This document shows, piece after piece, positions 32,795 to 46,436 of a DNA stretch of 64,000 bases. Both the position numbers and the translations under genes were made by a program. Source of the DNA: Ignelater luminosus (taxonomy: Eukaryota; Arthropoda; Insecta; Coleoptera; Elateridae); contig VTPC01002277.1 in assembly GCA_011009095.1 (NCBI GenBank), forward strand, positions 1 to 64,000, given 5' to 3'. Under the pieces are notes generated by a model, which was not told the DNA's origin, searched no databases, and was given only the letters and a program-made list of their open reading frames with translations. How positions within the stretch are numbered: position 1 is the stretch's first letter; the number at the start of each line of letters is the position of its first letter.

Positions 32795-35069
32795 ACTGTG
32801 CAATTTGGGTGGGCATCGATTTTTTTCTGGGTTTCGTAAAGGGGTGAGTTTAAAAGTGAGTTTTCGGGACTGGAGGTGTTGTCATTCGACCGCCATCTTG
32901 AAAATAAGAATGCAAACAGGTTTTTTTTACTTATCTCCGTAACTGTGAATCTGATAAAAATCTCCCATACAGTATTTTTGTGGATAATTCAATTATCTAC
33001 AACTTTTATTTATAACTCTTCGGCGTAACGTTGATAATAAAAAAGTTATGAGTAGAGAAACATGAAATACTAAGGGATAAAGAACTTTGAGGCAAGATAT
33101 GTAACTCTTGTATTTCCAATCCTACAAAAAAATGCTTCTTAGCTGTTTTACAGAACATTTCCTAACAAAAATTTAATTTGTTTACTTTCTTTACTCGGTT
33201 TAGTTTTGTGAATCGTGTGATTAAGAATACACAAGTTTTGATTCGGGGAACGAGCGGGTCAAAGTATCAAAAATATTAATTTTCTAGATTTCGATAATTT
33301 TTGAATATAATAATCCCCCTAGGGCCCAATAGCGACAAGGTTTCATCAACTCCCTCCCCGGTAAAAGGAGGGTGGGAAACAGATCGAAAAAACAGTGTAG
33401 ATCTTAGTACCTGGCTGTTTTTGGAATGCCCCCACTATTGTTTTGAGCCAACCAAAATCGAGTTTGGTCCCACAAGTGTCACGCAGAAAGGAGGGGACGT
33501 TTTTGCGAAATATCTAAACCCGGCTTAGAATGTTGATTCCCATAGAGGTCCTGTATACGATAACCATTAAAACAAAATTCTCCCATTAGTTAGGAGCGGC
33601 GGTAGGAAGATTTGAACAAAAAAGAATCATAGAGCAAAAACGGAGAGAGCTAAGAAGACGAAATTTGACAGGTATTCTTGAGTTATAAAGTTCACGAAAG
33701 CGTTTAATGCTGTATCTCGGGAACGAAAAGTTGTATCGACACGAGACCTGTTTTTATTATGTAAGCTAGAGTACAGGCTTTAATCCAGGGCCGGGTTGAT
33801 CGTTCTTCTATTGTTTCTCCCTAACACTATTTCGAAAAAATCTACACTGACAAGAGGAGGACACAGGCCAGAATAAAATTCACAACGCAGTAACGGCGTA
33901 AGCTTATGCTTACGTATGTTGTGAATTTTATTCTGGTCTTCCTGGGGCGTATATTGAACAACCCCTATTCACAGGTCTAATATTTCTCGATGTAGAAACA
34001 CCCATAAAAGTTCCATTGCAATCGGTTAAGTTAAGCCAGTTTTTGCCATTTTCCGACCTAAACATAATATTTTTCTGCGACGCCCAAAGGGCCCCTTCAG
34101 ACGAACGGCAAAATACATTTCCACTATTTTCGATGTAGAATCACCAGTAAAAATTTCATCGAGATCGGCGACGGACTCACTGTGTTCTCCCCATATGAAT
34201 ATCTTTGACGTTTTATAGGACCATTATATTTATGTGATGCCGAATCGAAGCAGTTTGCCTCAGTTGCAGTTGCACTGCCTTTAAATGTGTATTGGGGTTG
34301 TTACTCCGCAAGAGGCCAACCTTAGCATCTAAAGAGCGAAAAACTAGAACTAGTGCAAAATTAATCGAAAGTAAAGAGGATTAGGAGATAAGTTCATACT
34401 GTGGATATCTCCCACGGGCGTCAAACTTAAACGGGTAGTGGGGAAATCCTAATTTTTAAAGAGGGGTAATTTGGTCCGTCTTCTCCCTCCCATAATCGAT
34501 GGATTTGATTTCAAAACGAGAATTGATGACACCCCGTTAGATAGTGTATGCAATATTTAGTTTTTCCATATCGTCTACGGTTTGCCCTAGAGTACCAGAA
34601 AACTATTAAATTCCTTTCTAATGGGTCGATTTATTTCTTTCCCATTCAGAAAGGCGATATGCAAAGGAGTTTAATATAAATATTATAAATTCATAATATC
34701 ACTCAAAACAAAAGTATCAATAATCTTTTTATACCTACGTACCTTACTTACCTTCGAGACTTGCTACCCTTGGCAACGTTGAAAAGTTAGTAGAAATAAA
34801 CTTAATAAAGAAAGTAAATAGGTTAAATTGTTTGTTAGGAAATACTCTAAAAAACACAGGTAAGAATTATTTCTATTGTAGAATTCAGAATACGAAAGTT
34901 ATTTTCCCTCAAAGTTTTTCATCCCCTAGTCTTGTATGTTTTTCTACTCATTATTTTGAAGATGGCGGTCAAATGACAATACTCCTAGTCCCGAAAACTC
35001 AGTTTTACACTTATGGCCGACCCCCATACGAAACCCAAAAAAAATCGCTGCTTACCCAAAATGCACAGT
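32795..35069. mobile_element. Large foldback element with 0.3-0.4 kb arms
   Basis: The left arm (32795 to about 33200) begins ACTGTGCAATTTGGG. The inverted right arm (about 34790-35069) begins ACTGTGCATTTTGGG. The arms share GTTTTCGGGACT, GACCGCCATCTT and ACATTTCCTAACAAA-type blocks in the same order. The right arm lacks about 130 bp present on the left. The 1.6-kb interior has no coding frame of note and holds a perfect-arm hairpin at 33868-33936. I could not settle the target duplication, so the ends are good to a few bases and the superfamily is open. Confidence 0.7.
33868..33936. repeat. 69-bp hairpin inside the large foldback element
   Basis: Perfect inverted 19-bp arms CCAGAATAAAATTCACAAC (33868-33886) and their complement (33918-33936) enclose a second inverted core, CGTAAGC/GCTTACG. 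It could be a very small insertion or a recombination or structural signal of the host element. Confidence 0.8.
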
Positions 35070-35152
35070 CTCATGCCGCATTGACTGGACTGTTTGTATT
35101 AAGAGAGAGTGATGTATAATAGTCAGCCCCATTCTATAATTCTATATTGTTA

Positions 35153-35594
35153 TGTAACAACATTGATGTCATGTTTAATCAAAACTGACATCTCCTATAC
35201 AAAACATGTTATTATTAATGTAACTGCGATTTTTTTTAAGTATTAGCTACTATTATAAATACTTACCGTCTTCAAAATCTTTCATATTAATTTAAAAATT
35301 ATAATGATATGAAATATCAAGCTAGAGCAATTGATTGCTGAAGTCAATTGCATTATAGCAATGCTGAATGACCAGTTGTTATTTGTTTTGTTTGAAGTGA
35401 ATTGAAATAGCACGGATTGTTACAAATTTGACTTTTCACTTTTATTGTTTAAACGAGTATAATAATAAAGTACAAAGACGGTAAACATTTGTAATAGTAG
35501 CTAAAATTTAAAAATTAATACAATTAATATTAATAATAACATTTTTGTATAGAAGACGTCAATTCCGATTTAACATGATACCAATATTATTACA
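35153..35594. mobile_element. Foldback MITE with about 150-bp arms
   Basis: Inverted arms (about 35153-35300 and 35440-35594) share TCCTATACAAAACATG / TTCTATACAAAAATG and TAGCTACTATTA-type blocks and begin TGTAA. The central loop is about 120-140 bp. It has no coding capacity. The termini are estimated by where the arm similarity ends, and no clear target duplication is seen. It lies only about 80 bp right of the large foldback element. Confidence 0.65.
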
Positions 35595-38500
35595 GCGCGA
35601 CCAACCTAATATGCGAACTAATTTCAATAACAAACAACGTCGACCAATCATAAGCGTAATTTTACTCGAGTACATTAACTGACAAAAAGTTGTCTTAATA
35701 CTATTACATGTTATTGGTGGTGTTTAGTTTTATTTAAATTTCCCGCCGAAAGATTTCTGTATGCGAATATACTTGATCAGCATGTAGCTCCCCCGTACAC
35801 GCCCACTCAGCGCTTTTCCGAGGTTGGTCGAGCTGTATAACGGGTGTTTATCTACTCGTCTGATCAAAGTAGCCCGGGAAAACAAAATTAAATATCTTAG
35901 ATTAATTTATTCACGCATATCTATAATATCCATTTGAACTTATAGCTGTCATTTAATTTGAAAATTTGAAATGAACGAAAAAATACCTTCTTGTGAATTT
36001 GTGACTACTTTGAGATTTATAGTTCTAGTGTACAGATAAAATTGAATTACTCTACAACATGTAAGTGATATGAGAAACAAAAGAGGTGCTGATATAGAAT
36101 CAACTACAAATTGCGAGAAAGCTAAGAAAACCTTTGAGAAAATCCCTGCAAATCGTAAGGGCTTAGGAAAAGTTAAATAATACTATGACAGTTGTTATTG
36201 ACTGACTTGGCAGCGGATGATAATTTTGGTTCAAATAAAAAACTAAGATGTATAATATATTGTTTCTCCATACGGTTACTGCACGTAAAAGACGTCGGAC
36301 TTTAAATTACTAGAATAAAGTTCTCGAAAACATTCTTTCAGACAGAAATATTCAAAAGCCAAAACGTGAAGTAAATATTAGATTCTTGACTACTTAATAT
36401 ACAATATCGAACCGTCTCATATCAAAAACTTTTCCTTCTATAAATGAAGGAAACATAATTCCTCCCAACTTAGGAACATTGGGAATTTTATCAAAAACTT
36501 TCTATGGGATAATACGAAAGACAGTAACGTGGGTAGCTTATGGTGATTACTTTTGCTATGGGTACTAATTCCGTGAAAGTTCCGTTTTACTTTGAAAAAC
36601 TATCTCATGATCAACATGACTTTTCTGGGACAACGAATTTCCAAGTCAAGCTGCTACTTCTTCTACCGTTATCAAATGTCCTTATGATGCTAGGGTTACT
36701 TCCCTGAAACTAGGCAATCATTGAAAGAAACTGCCTAGACCCTTTGACGGTATTTTATATATTTTACAGGGCCATAAAGAGAAGTTGACACTTTAGTTCC
36801 TAGAACCAGGGAAAAGTATCCATTTATAAATTTTCATTAGTGGTCTTCGTAATCGAATAAAAGTTACACAGTCTTCTTCACTTTTTATTTGCCAGGTAGT
36901 AGTATACTTTAGTAAAATATACATACACATGAGAAAAAAAACAGGTGTCCGACCTTAGAACTTGAACCTGTGTAATGACTCCGACACATAATTATATGGT
37001 AATTTCTAGCAATATCAAGATATCTTATTGCGCAGTTATCATTTGTTTTAAAGAAGAACCTGCTGTAAAAATAAATTTTTAAATGTAGATCTACATTCAA
37101 TTCTATTTTCTTAATACCAATTTAATGAAAGAAATAAATTCTAAACTCAATATAAAGTACTACCATACACAATAGAATTAAAATTATTGTTCGTTATATG
37201 CTCGCTTTCATTTTAATAATCAAAATAGCGTGGTATGTGAAAGTATTTAAAAGCCTTGGGTATCATCCTCCTCATAAATTATTCACTCCATTAATATTAA
37301 ATTCCATTAAATTTTGTATTTCTTGCTTTTCTTATAATACCGTACTTAACTGAAAATGGAGAGAAATACGTAAACAAAACCACATTTTAAATTAACATCG
37401 TTATTTTCTACATTTTGTATTGTATTATTAATATTTTTCCACAAAAATCTAGATCTTACGAAAATCATAATAATACCTAACTGCTAGAAAAAACAACTTA
37501 TAGGTTATCATTATCACATTAATATTATAGTAGATAATAGTGTTTTAACCGTTTTAACCAAGGGAATTTCAACAAATGTGTAAAAAATACATTAGTAATG
37601 AATCAATTAATATTGTATAAATTATATCGTTCTTTCACTTTTTTTACGAGATATCTTTCATCATTTCCCAAAATTATTTAAATTAATTCCGTTTCAACAA
37701 CAGCAGCAGCTGTTAGGTAAGTTACACGTAAAAATAAAATTGTAATCGGAATCTAAAAATTGCCAGGCTGACCTATATTTTATATTTTATTTTAAAAGAT
37801 ATTTAACAAACCATCAACTGAATTATTTATTACTAGAATGTAAAGTTGGCTTTGTTGTTTCTACGCGGCAGTAGCTACTGCGATCATAAGAACAGTCTCA
37901 TTAATTAGTTTCTGCATAGTTTGTGAGCTGGGTTTGTTTTGTTTTACAACGATTGTTTACTTATATTAGACAAAATTGCAAAGATCAAAATACAATGATG
38001 AGATCGACTTCGCGATAAAACGTCTGACCTACATACCTCAATTGTTATTCTAATAATTAACAACAATAGCGGACGTGGAAACTAAGAGCCCTGAAAGTGA
38101 ACAGAATTTTTGAACGAATTTAACAACAATGGAGCAGTTACAACTTTAAAATGTAAAATAGTGATGGCTTGAGAAACAGACTGACGCATTTCAATTGTAA
38201 CTGGCTTATTGGTGGTTCTTCGTTTGTGTAGCTATACTCTTATATTGTAAAGTTCATATATTAATTACAACTCAAACTTACAAAAAAAACACAGGACAAG
38301 ATATAAAGGAAATAAAAACAAACAAACAACATCAGTTTAGAAATTTTTATGGTTAGCTTAAAATCATGTGCACCCTTTTACTGTGTTGGTCTTCTCATTA
38401 GCAAGTTCTTTATAGAGAAGTAGTTAGGGAATTGATTTTTCTGGAGGAAATTTATAAGAAGTTGTCCGCCTAACCGATGCGCCCATGCGTAAAATTCAAA

Positions 38501-41500
38501 CTAATGATATCGTTATCGTTGAGAATTTCATGTCATCTGTATCCCAATTTCAGTTGCGCTTAAGGAAACGCTACAGAAAAATTTAGCATCAACCTTATTA
38601 AGCATTGTCTGGAATATTTGGCAATTCGCAAGGATTGAATCAAGCTTGGTTAACGTCTAGACTTGACCCTTCCATTCATCTAGAAATATGTAGGAATAAG
38701 AGAAAACATGCATTAAAGCTGTCTTGCAGTATTATGTAAGAAATGCATAAACAGTAACATAAAACGTTGATTTGCATATTTCATCAATCTTCAATTTTGA
38801 AAAATGATTGGACTGTGACTACAGTATATGTATGTATAAATGATATGAACAATTACTTAAAGTCTCCCCGAGTGCACTGAGGTGTCGTAACATCATTAGA
38901 TGGAATTGTATTACAATTCAAGAAAATTCGGCCAGCCAGCATTCCTTATAAAAGTAGTACTTGTATAGAAAGATATGCTGAATGATAATGATCATCCTCA
39001 AGATATGTATTGTATAGAAATTTTATATGGATTTATATCGCTCAAAATTTATTTGTATCAACGTAGTACCATACCTATCGTTTTCGGAATGGATTTCTTG
39101 AACTTTTCAATGGGAATCGAAATAATACTGATATGTGATTTAGGAGATTCTTAAACAATACCATTTCATGGGAACTATTACAAGCCGTATTTCGAGGAGA
39201 GTCAGTGAAACTGTACCGGCATCTTTTGGCTGATTTTAAGTTCTTACTCTAAATAAAACTAATTTGCTACAAGAAATGGGACAAGTTCATGAAATAAGTT
39301 TTTTCCCTCGGCTCTTTGGACAGAAATCCCCAGAGCAATGAAATGATACAACCTGTGAGGTTAGAACTTGTTTACGAAAGAACAAACGTAAGAAATGCAG
39401 CAGAAACGATAGAAATAATAGATTTTTCTAATAAAATTGCTTTTGCTCTTATACCACGACTGCCCATATTGATAGATATTTTTCTGTACTAAATTGTCAG
39501 CCAGATATACTGAAGCCAGAAAAAGAAGATTGAAAAGCTAAGTTCATGGGGTTTAAGAAATATCTCTACAGAATTCTTGTTCTCTTCTACTAAAATATAT
39601 TTCTCATTGGCGTCGCTGAGTTGAATGTCAAGACAAGACTGAAGACTGTTGGTAGAAGGAATTTAAAGAATGCCCTTTTTAAATGTTGTGGCCTTGTAAT
39701 TCCTACTACAGAGAATATTTTTGTGCCAAAACATTTATCATTTTGTTTTGAGAAGAGCTCCAGATTTATATTCGAGGAAGATAAATCGAGATTGTAGCAA
39801 ATGTCCAAACTTCATTTTAGGAAACCGCTAATAAACGTGCTGCCTTAACTTGCAGGTTATGCTTAGTTATCTGCCTCAAAAAAGCATGTCCTGACCAGCA
39901 AGAATTGATTTAAAATAGTTACTATATGAGCAAAAGTAACAGACTCCCTTACGTAATACTAAAATGACCTATTCAAGCCTTGTTTGATTCTGTTCTAAGA
40001 AGATCAAAGAGATTTGCAGAAGACACGATTATTTCATATAAATCATATTTTGAACGAACAAACAATTTACCTAGGAAAAGATAACTAAATGAAAAGAATA
40101 GTAAACATAAATATTTAAATTAGTTAAAACAGTTCATAACAGTTTTAATTACAATTTTTATATATTACCTTAGATTAATTGGCATTAGGGAACAATGCAC
40201 TTCAGGATAGTCGGACGCTATAAAAATTGATTCATTCAAAATACGAGAACGCAAAAGTATAATAATATCACTAGTCTATACGAAAACGTATACAATCAAT
40301 ACCATTTACAAGAAACTCGACGAATCCAATACTATTTATAACAGCACTAAAAGAAGTGTTTACGAACTTAAAATGAGATCAGAAGGGAACGAAAAAAAAA
40401 CTTCACTTAAGATGCGCGGATGTTGCAATATTGATATAACCATACGGTACTTGAGAAAGAGCAAAACTACTCGATTTCATTTATTTAATGTTCTTTATAT
40501 AAATAATATTTTAAATTACTCTCAACTTGCGTAAAAGGGTTCATTTGAATTACAGTTAGTTTGTTATGATGCTATTGCATAATTGACCAATTATACATAA
40601 TGCAGATAATGTACAAAACTAGAATAACAATAAGATATAAGCACAATTATTTTGCATGTGCTAGAGAAAGGCAATCTCAAATTTAATTATAGAAATGAAT
40701 ATCAATTTTTAAGATGCTGATTTCTACAATTAGAACCTTAATATTAATTAAGTTCTTTTTTGGTTAGTCAACTTTTTTGAAGCAAAAGCATTAAATAAAC
40801 AAAAAGTTTGTAATTATGTGTTTCTTATTTAAAAACCATTTATCAACCTATATCACTGTGACGTGGACGTACAGAATGAGTTCAAATTAAAATATCCCGA
40901 GTTCTAATAAATGATAATTTCTAAAGACACATCCATAATTAAAATATAGGGTACCTAGTGACCAACAAATTTATTATTAATCTGGTTATAATCAATATCG
41001 AACTTTCCAGTAAAAGTCAATATAATATTTGCATTTTCTTGTAATTTTACTAGCAAAAATCGAACAATTATAAAGAGGGTAGACGAGAATAAAAAAGGGT
41101 CTCTAATTTATTCAATACCAGACAAAGAAAGCAAATTGAACTTTTTTTGGACGATTTGGGAAAAATCCAAATTTGTTTAGCTTTACAATCTAATTTCAGA
41201 TATTACCTACTGCAATTCAATAGGACCCGAAACTTTTTTTAATACCGACGACGACCATAACCCAAGAACATTCCCACGCAAATTTTATTATTATTGCAAG
41301 TCAGTAAACTCTGGACAATCTTCTAATCAATAGAGGGGAATAATACTCTCCAAGTTTTATAAAAGTCATTATCAAGGTCCTTCTAAACTATTCTTGTAAA
41401 TGATCTTAAAATTCTGCTTGTTTCACAAGAAAGACTGAAAAGAAGTCTGTAATTACCCGAATAGTTACATTTATTATTTTATGATGTTTTACATTTACTA

Positions 41501-44479
41501 TTCTAGTTTTGGTTTTGACTTTTAGTTTATGTTTCATAATGTTCTGGAGAATTCACAAAACAAATTATTCATCGAAATAATGGGAAAGTTCCCACAGTAC
41601 GTAAGAAAGAAGAAAAGACATCTGTGATTGTTCTTATAAGTATTTAAGTATAGAATGTACAGAATAATTAACCTTGTTTAAAAGTTTTAAATGTATGTGT
41701 CATTTGAAGACCAACGAAAAATGCAGATAATTCGATTGTCGAGCATTATTTTATTATTATATGACAGGAGCAAAACAAACCCAAGATTTTTAATATCTTT
41801 AGAGATTACGAACTGCACTTGCACACTATTTATTTAATTTTAATCTTAGTAATCTGCACGTCCAAACAACACAAAAACAGTTACATTATAAAGAACTTTC
41901 TCAACAGTCCATGCAATCGTCAACATTTAAGTTTTGCTTGAAGAAAAGTATTTCTCTTTCGTTTTTTTTTGGAATTATCGGGAAATATTCCGTTCTAAAT
42001 AATACACAAACAGAACCAGAAGCAGTATGTGGGGGAGTTGAATGAGAAGAAACAACAACGAGAAGATGATAAATTACCCGAATTTCAATTCAAAACAAGG
42101 AAATCAAGTTAACAATGAAATTCATTCATTCGTCGATCCGGAGAATTTAGTCGGTCTGGCTTTCTAGTGAATCATCATCAATTTTACATTATGTGGTTAA
42201 AATACAACGGGAGGTGAAAAAGCAATCTGAACTGAGATAGATTAATCGCATTCTAGTTGGTTGATACACGAAACGAGAAATTAACACGGTAAAGACTGAT
42301 ATAGCTTCGAGTATTCTCGGTATTCGGGAGAAATTCCCAAAAGAACTTAATTATAAGTTCCGATTAAACACCAAATATAACTACTTGTTGTTTATTTGTT
42401 TTTATATTTGTCAAGGTTTGTTTAATAAATTTTGGATTTACCTATTATAACTATTTTGAAGAATTTAGTTAGTTTATCTGGAAGTAAGTTGAAGTCTGAG
42501 GGTTTTCCAAAAGATTTATCACAATTTGCGGGATTGTGGTAGCGGTAGATGTAGATATACAATAATAGATTAGACGATTCATGTATTATCAATTTATCGT
42601 TTATTGTCATAGTCTTAAAAATTATAATTTAAGACAATAAATTATTTATGAACGCAATCTCAGACTCGAATTTCTCCCTTGTTTTCTTGACGTTTGTTGT
42701 AAGACTTGAAAACTAGTAAAGCTTTGAATTTTAGTAAGAACTGCACTTAAAAACATAGTACGTACACTTGTTAGAAAATCACTGACTTATTTTAAAAATG
42801 TATTTAAAGGTGCCACTTTGCGGTTAGAATCCTCATCCTGCCTACAAGGTTGACAACGTCCTAATCCTAAGTGATATTTCTCTTTTACCACAACTGTATA
42901 TACATATTACTCTGTGGTAATTACAGAAAACGTTTATTTAATTTATTTAAAATATAATTGAAATCATAATAGTAAAGAGCGTTTCAAGTGCAATCGCAGT
43001 GGCGAAAAACCCTTGCACTTTCATTTATGCCTATATTAAGCGACAAGAACGTCTTTTAAACATATCTAAACAAAAATATCAATCAAATTTTAAGAGACCT
43101 GACTATGTTATATTAAATCGGTTGCTCCGGGTGAAAGAAAACTCTTCTTTGTTTCATATTTCTTATTTTGAGAAAAACGTCAAAAATTAAGAATGAAGCT
43201 CAATAACTGATACTGATTGATTTTCGAAAGAAAACGAAACATGTCCAAAGTAGTGTATAGTTATTACAGTTTAGTTTATTTCATACAATGGAAATCTTAT
43301 GACCTATTGCATCTTTGACAATAAAGCATTGTTTCGGTGCCTCGAATCTATAGTTTGATCTAGAACGATTATTTCTACAAATAAAAGAGAGAGATAAAGG
43401 TATATTAGGTACTACATAATGTCTAACTTTTTCATTTTTTTAAGCTAGAACTCAAATGAAATGACCTCCAAGAGTAAGATCATTTTGAATAGCTTAAAAA
43501 ATTGAGCTGCAAAAATAAAATACAGTATACGGTTACCAAAAGTTCGAATTATAATAATACGTAACCTCATCAAGAAAAAAACTGCGAAAACTGAAGGAAC
43601 TTCAATTGGTCAATTATTTTGCAAGTTGCACTGATTTGAAAGAGGTCTGGATTTCAAATGATAAGATAATGTTGTCATCAACAACAGATGTAATGACTGT
43701 TTTTTAAACTACAACCACGTAATTTTCTGTGACTTACATTTTGTAAAGTTTTTAAGCTTCTCTACTTTCATATGAGCTTAAACTGAAAAGGATCAGTAAG
43801 AAGAGTGCAAAGCAACTATAGGAATAATATTTCAAGGTGCACAGGTAGAAAGCTCATATTTAATAAGAAAACGGAGAAAATTACAATTTTTTAACCTTTC
43901 GATCGTCATCTTAAAATTCAAGCTTGTTACCACCACTCGTTTAATTGTTGGTGTAAATGTACACCTGGAGCACTTCTATCGAATGCGAATGTCGAGAATT
44001 ATCTTGTTTATAAAAAACAAGCCCCGTGATGGAAAGAACTGAAGCATCTGAGCGATCTACAATTTGCACGTCTCCGAATTTCATAATAGTTGTAAGGACT
44101 AAAATCTTTACAAAATCCATCACTTACTTTGCTAGAAAGTTTTAACCCACATGGAACTTTTGAAAGTCGGTTTGTAATTATTTTACTAGATATTTATTAG
44201 TAATGCAAAGTAGATTTAAGCTTGATTTCATACGTTTGGGGATATCAATAAGCATTTCCAATTGATAGGAATTTAAAATTTAAGTATCAATTATCTAAAA
44301 GACATAAGTAGTATCGGATTATCGAATCGGTGTTTGGACCATATCCGTTGCCCCATAGATCTGTTAATTCTGATATAACTAATGAGATACAATCTAGCTG
44401 TCTTTACATTCCTATTCATAAACGTGCTCATAAATCTGCAATCTTGATTTTGCATTCTTGCCATTTTCTTCGTCATTCA
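35595..44479. other. Nearly 9 kb with no identified gene
   Basis: This is the longest featureless stretch. A GC-richer patch lies at 35740-35880. On the plus strand 39594-39797 holds a 67-codon open stretch with protein-like composition (includes KTRLKTVGRRNLKNAL and CFEKSSRFIFEED), with no ATG and no family recognised. Elsewhere the open frames are short and AT-driven. No paired inverted or direct repeats were noticed. Confidence 0.4.
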
Positions 44480-44830
44480 CCGCCCTGCTGAATGTTATGG
44501 AGATATTCTTTAAACCACCTTGTTTACAAATGTTGCTGCATTTGTTGTAAATGTCAATAGCAAGTTACCGAGACAAAGCATTTAGAGCTTCTCCTATCAG
44601 GAAATAGTCCTGCATAAGAAGGCTAACAGTTTAATGGAAAAATGAGACGTTAGCCTAAAACTGTTTCTATTTGCGTGATTAAAGCATAAAACCCCTTATT
44701 ATATAATGTAGTATCTCGAGTTATTTGATTTAAAAGATATTTGGTAGACTTAACAGAACTCTCCCATACACCATCAAAACGAGGCGATTTGACTGGAATA
44801 AACGTTCAGAATACAAATAATTCCAAAAGC
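44480..44830 (-). mobile_element. BEL/Pao-type LTR retrotransposon fossil, integrase C-terminal region
   Basis: On the minus strand the block SPRFDGVWE followed by LITQIE matches the conserved post-integrase region of BEL/Pao Pol. A further block (KEYLHN) near 44510 fits the same family. Only this small part of pol is recognisable. No LTRs or other domains were found around it. It is an old, broken fragment with several breaks. Confidence 0.65.
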
Positions 44831-46351
44831 AACTTTCGTGTCTAATCTAGCAATCGTGATATTTGTAATTGTGGGCATCAACAAAATTGTGATATTGTTT
44901 AAAATCATGATTTTATACATCAGCAATGACAACCAAGGTCTAAAGTTAATGATTTTAAAAAGTTCGTCCTTTTACTGGAAAACAGTGATGGACCAACTTT
45001 TCCAATTTCTGTTTTAATATAATGTCTCCAAAGACTACTAGAAAAGGAATCAGGAAGGAAATTCTTTTAGGACAGCAAAACTCATAGAACTTATATTTAC
45101 AGAATGAGATTTATATGATGTTTTTTTATCAGGTATGATTTAAGAAAAGCTACAAAAACCGGCGGTGTTTGGAGTTGTTTTCAAGTCTGCACATTTCAGG
45201 AACGGAAGTTTAGATCGATACGGAACTTCTTGAGAAATGGCAAGACGACGGTTACCAAAGGAACTAAATAAAACTCTTGATTTTTCGCCAAAATTCTACA
45301 TCTAAAAGGAGAAATTCAAATGGGAAGGATTTCATTGTAGACAATTTTAAAAGAAAGTAGCAGATATTGCTTTATACAATCGTTCTGTTCATCTGCACTG
45401 GTTGGAAGTTTTTAATAGCTAGAAGTCCAAAAAAACTACACAAAGTTAAGGCTAGCAACACACAACTTAATGGTGACTTTATCGTATTTAGAAGATCATA
45501 CCACCATTTTATTCGCAGAAAGAATTCAATTATGAAGGAAAACGGAATAAAATATGAAGATGGTAGATTTTTAAGACTAAGTTTTATAAGTAGTTTTGAT
45601 ATAATATTGCATAGCTTTAAAGAAAATTTGATATTCGTTTATAGTACAAAATACTTGTGCGTTTTTTCTGCAATGCATGTCTTTAATGCTTTTCATTGAC
45701 AGTATATACCTTTTTTGTTTATACATAAATAAATGTAAAAAATTTAAGTGTTCATTTGTTTATTTATTTAATACCATTGGTTGCTTCCTGTGCTACAATA
45801 ATAAACAAGATTTCACAACACACTATTTTTGAAGCAACACTTCTTTGATATATCCTGGCATTTTTTTGAATAAAAAAATCTAGAATAAACAATTTTAAAA
45901 TTCCATTTTGTGTCCAAAAAAAGGAACACAACGTCTCATCTCTTCACGGAAACATATGACAACCACAAAAATATTTTCTTGGTATTCTTTTTTTATACAG
46001 CTTAGTTCTGCCCTATTTTCATTTTCTAATGGAATACGCGGTTTAAAATCGTCGCAACTTTTAGATTCTGACATCCATCAAGTAAGACATCGACTGTCTT
46101 CACAAAAAATCTATTTCTCATAATATCAACCGTAGGCATTGTTTTCATTTTAAAATTAATTTGAGAATAATGATACACACTTAGTTACCAATATAAATTT
46201 AATTCTTTTTTTAAGTAATAGAAATCTTGCCCAATTTAAAAAGTAAACTACAGGTGTGTCAATGGGAAAAGAGTATTATTTAAAATGCAGCATACACAAT
46301 GTATACCCCGGAGCAGAGCTTATTAAGTAACTTTAAAAAAGTGGCACTCAC
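44831..46351. other. Spacer; nothing firmly identified
   Basis: A 110-codon plus-strand frame at 45367-45699 has no recognised domain and unremarkable AT-driven composition. The right part would be intron if the exon at 46352-46436 is real. Confidence 0.35.
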
Positions 46352-46436
46352 CTAGATTTTCGCAATAACTTATTTTTGACCATTTGAAATTTAGGCTCTT
46401 TGATATCCTTTCCATCTTTATCTTTTCCATCGAAAC
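46352..46436 (-). CDS. Candidate internal or 5' exon of an unidentified host gene
   Basis: On the minus strand an 85-bp segment is preceded by a T-rich acceptor ending TTTTGTACAAG and followed by the strong donor GTGAGT (46351-46346). It is open in two frames. One reads a Lys/Asp-rich peptide, FDGKDKDGKD through PKFQMVKNKLLRKS. The other starts at an internal ATG (MEKIKMERISK). I cannot choose between them or name the protein. It is not part of any transposon seen here. Upstream on the same strand lies a CpG-dense island (about 47180-47400), and downstream the ratchet site at 23610. Short length and the lack of a homology search keep confidence modest. Confidence 0.5.

Noticed and set aside
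33301-33528. 75-codon plus-strand frame
   Set aside because: It lies inside the non-coding interior of a foldback element and has no protein motif.
45367-45699. 110-codon plus-strand frame
   Set aside because: AT-driven hydrophobic composition, no motif, and no splice or promoter context.
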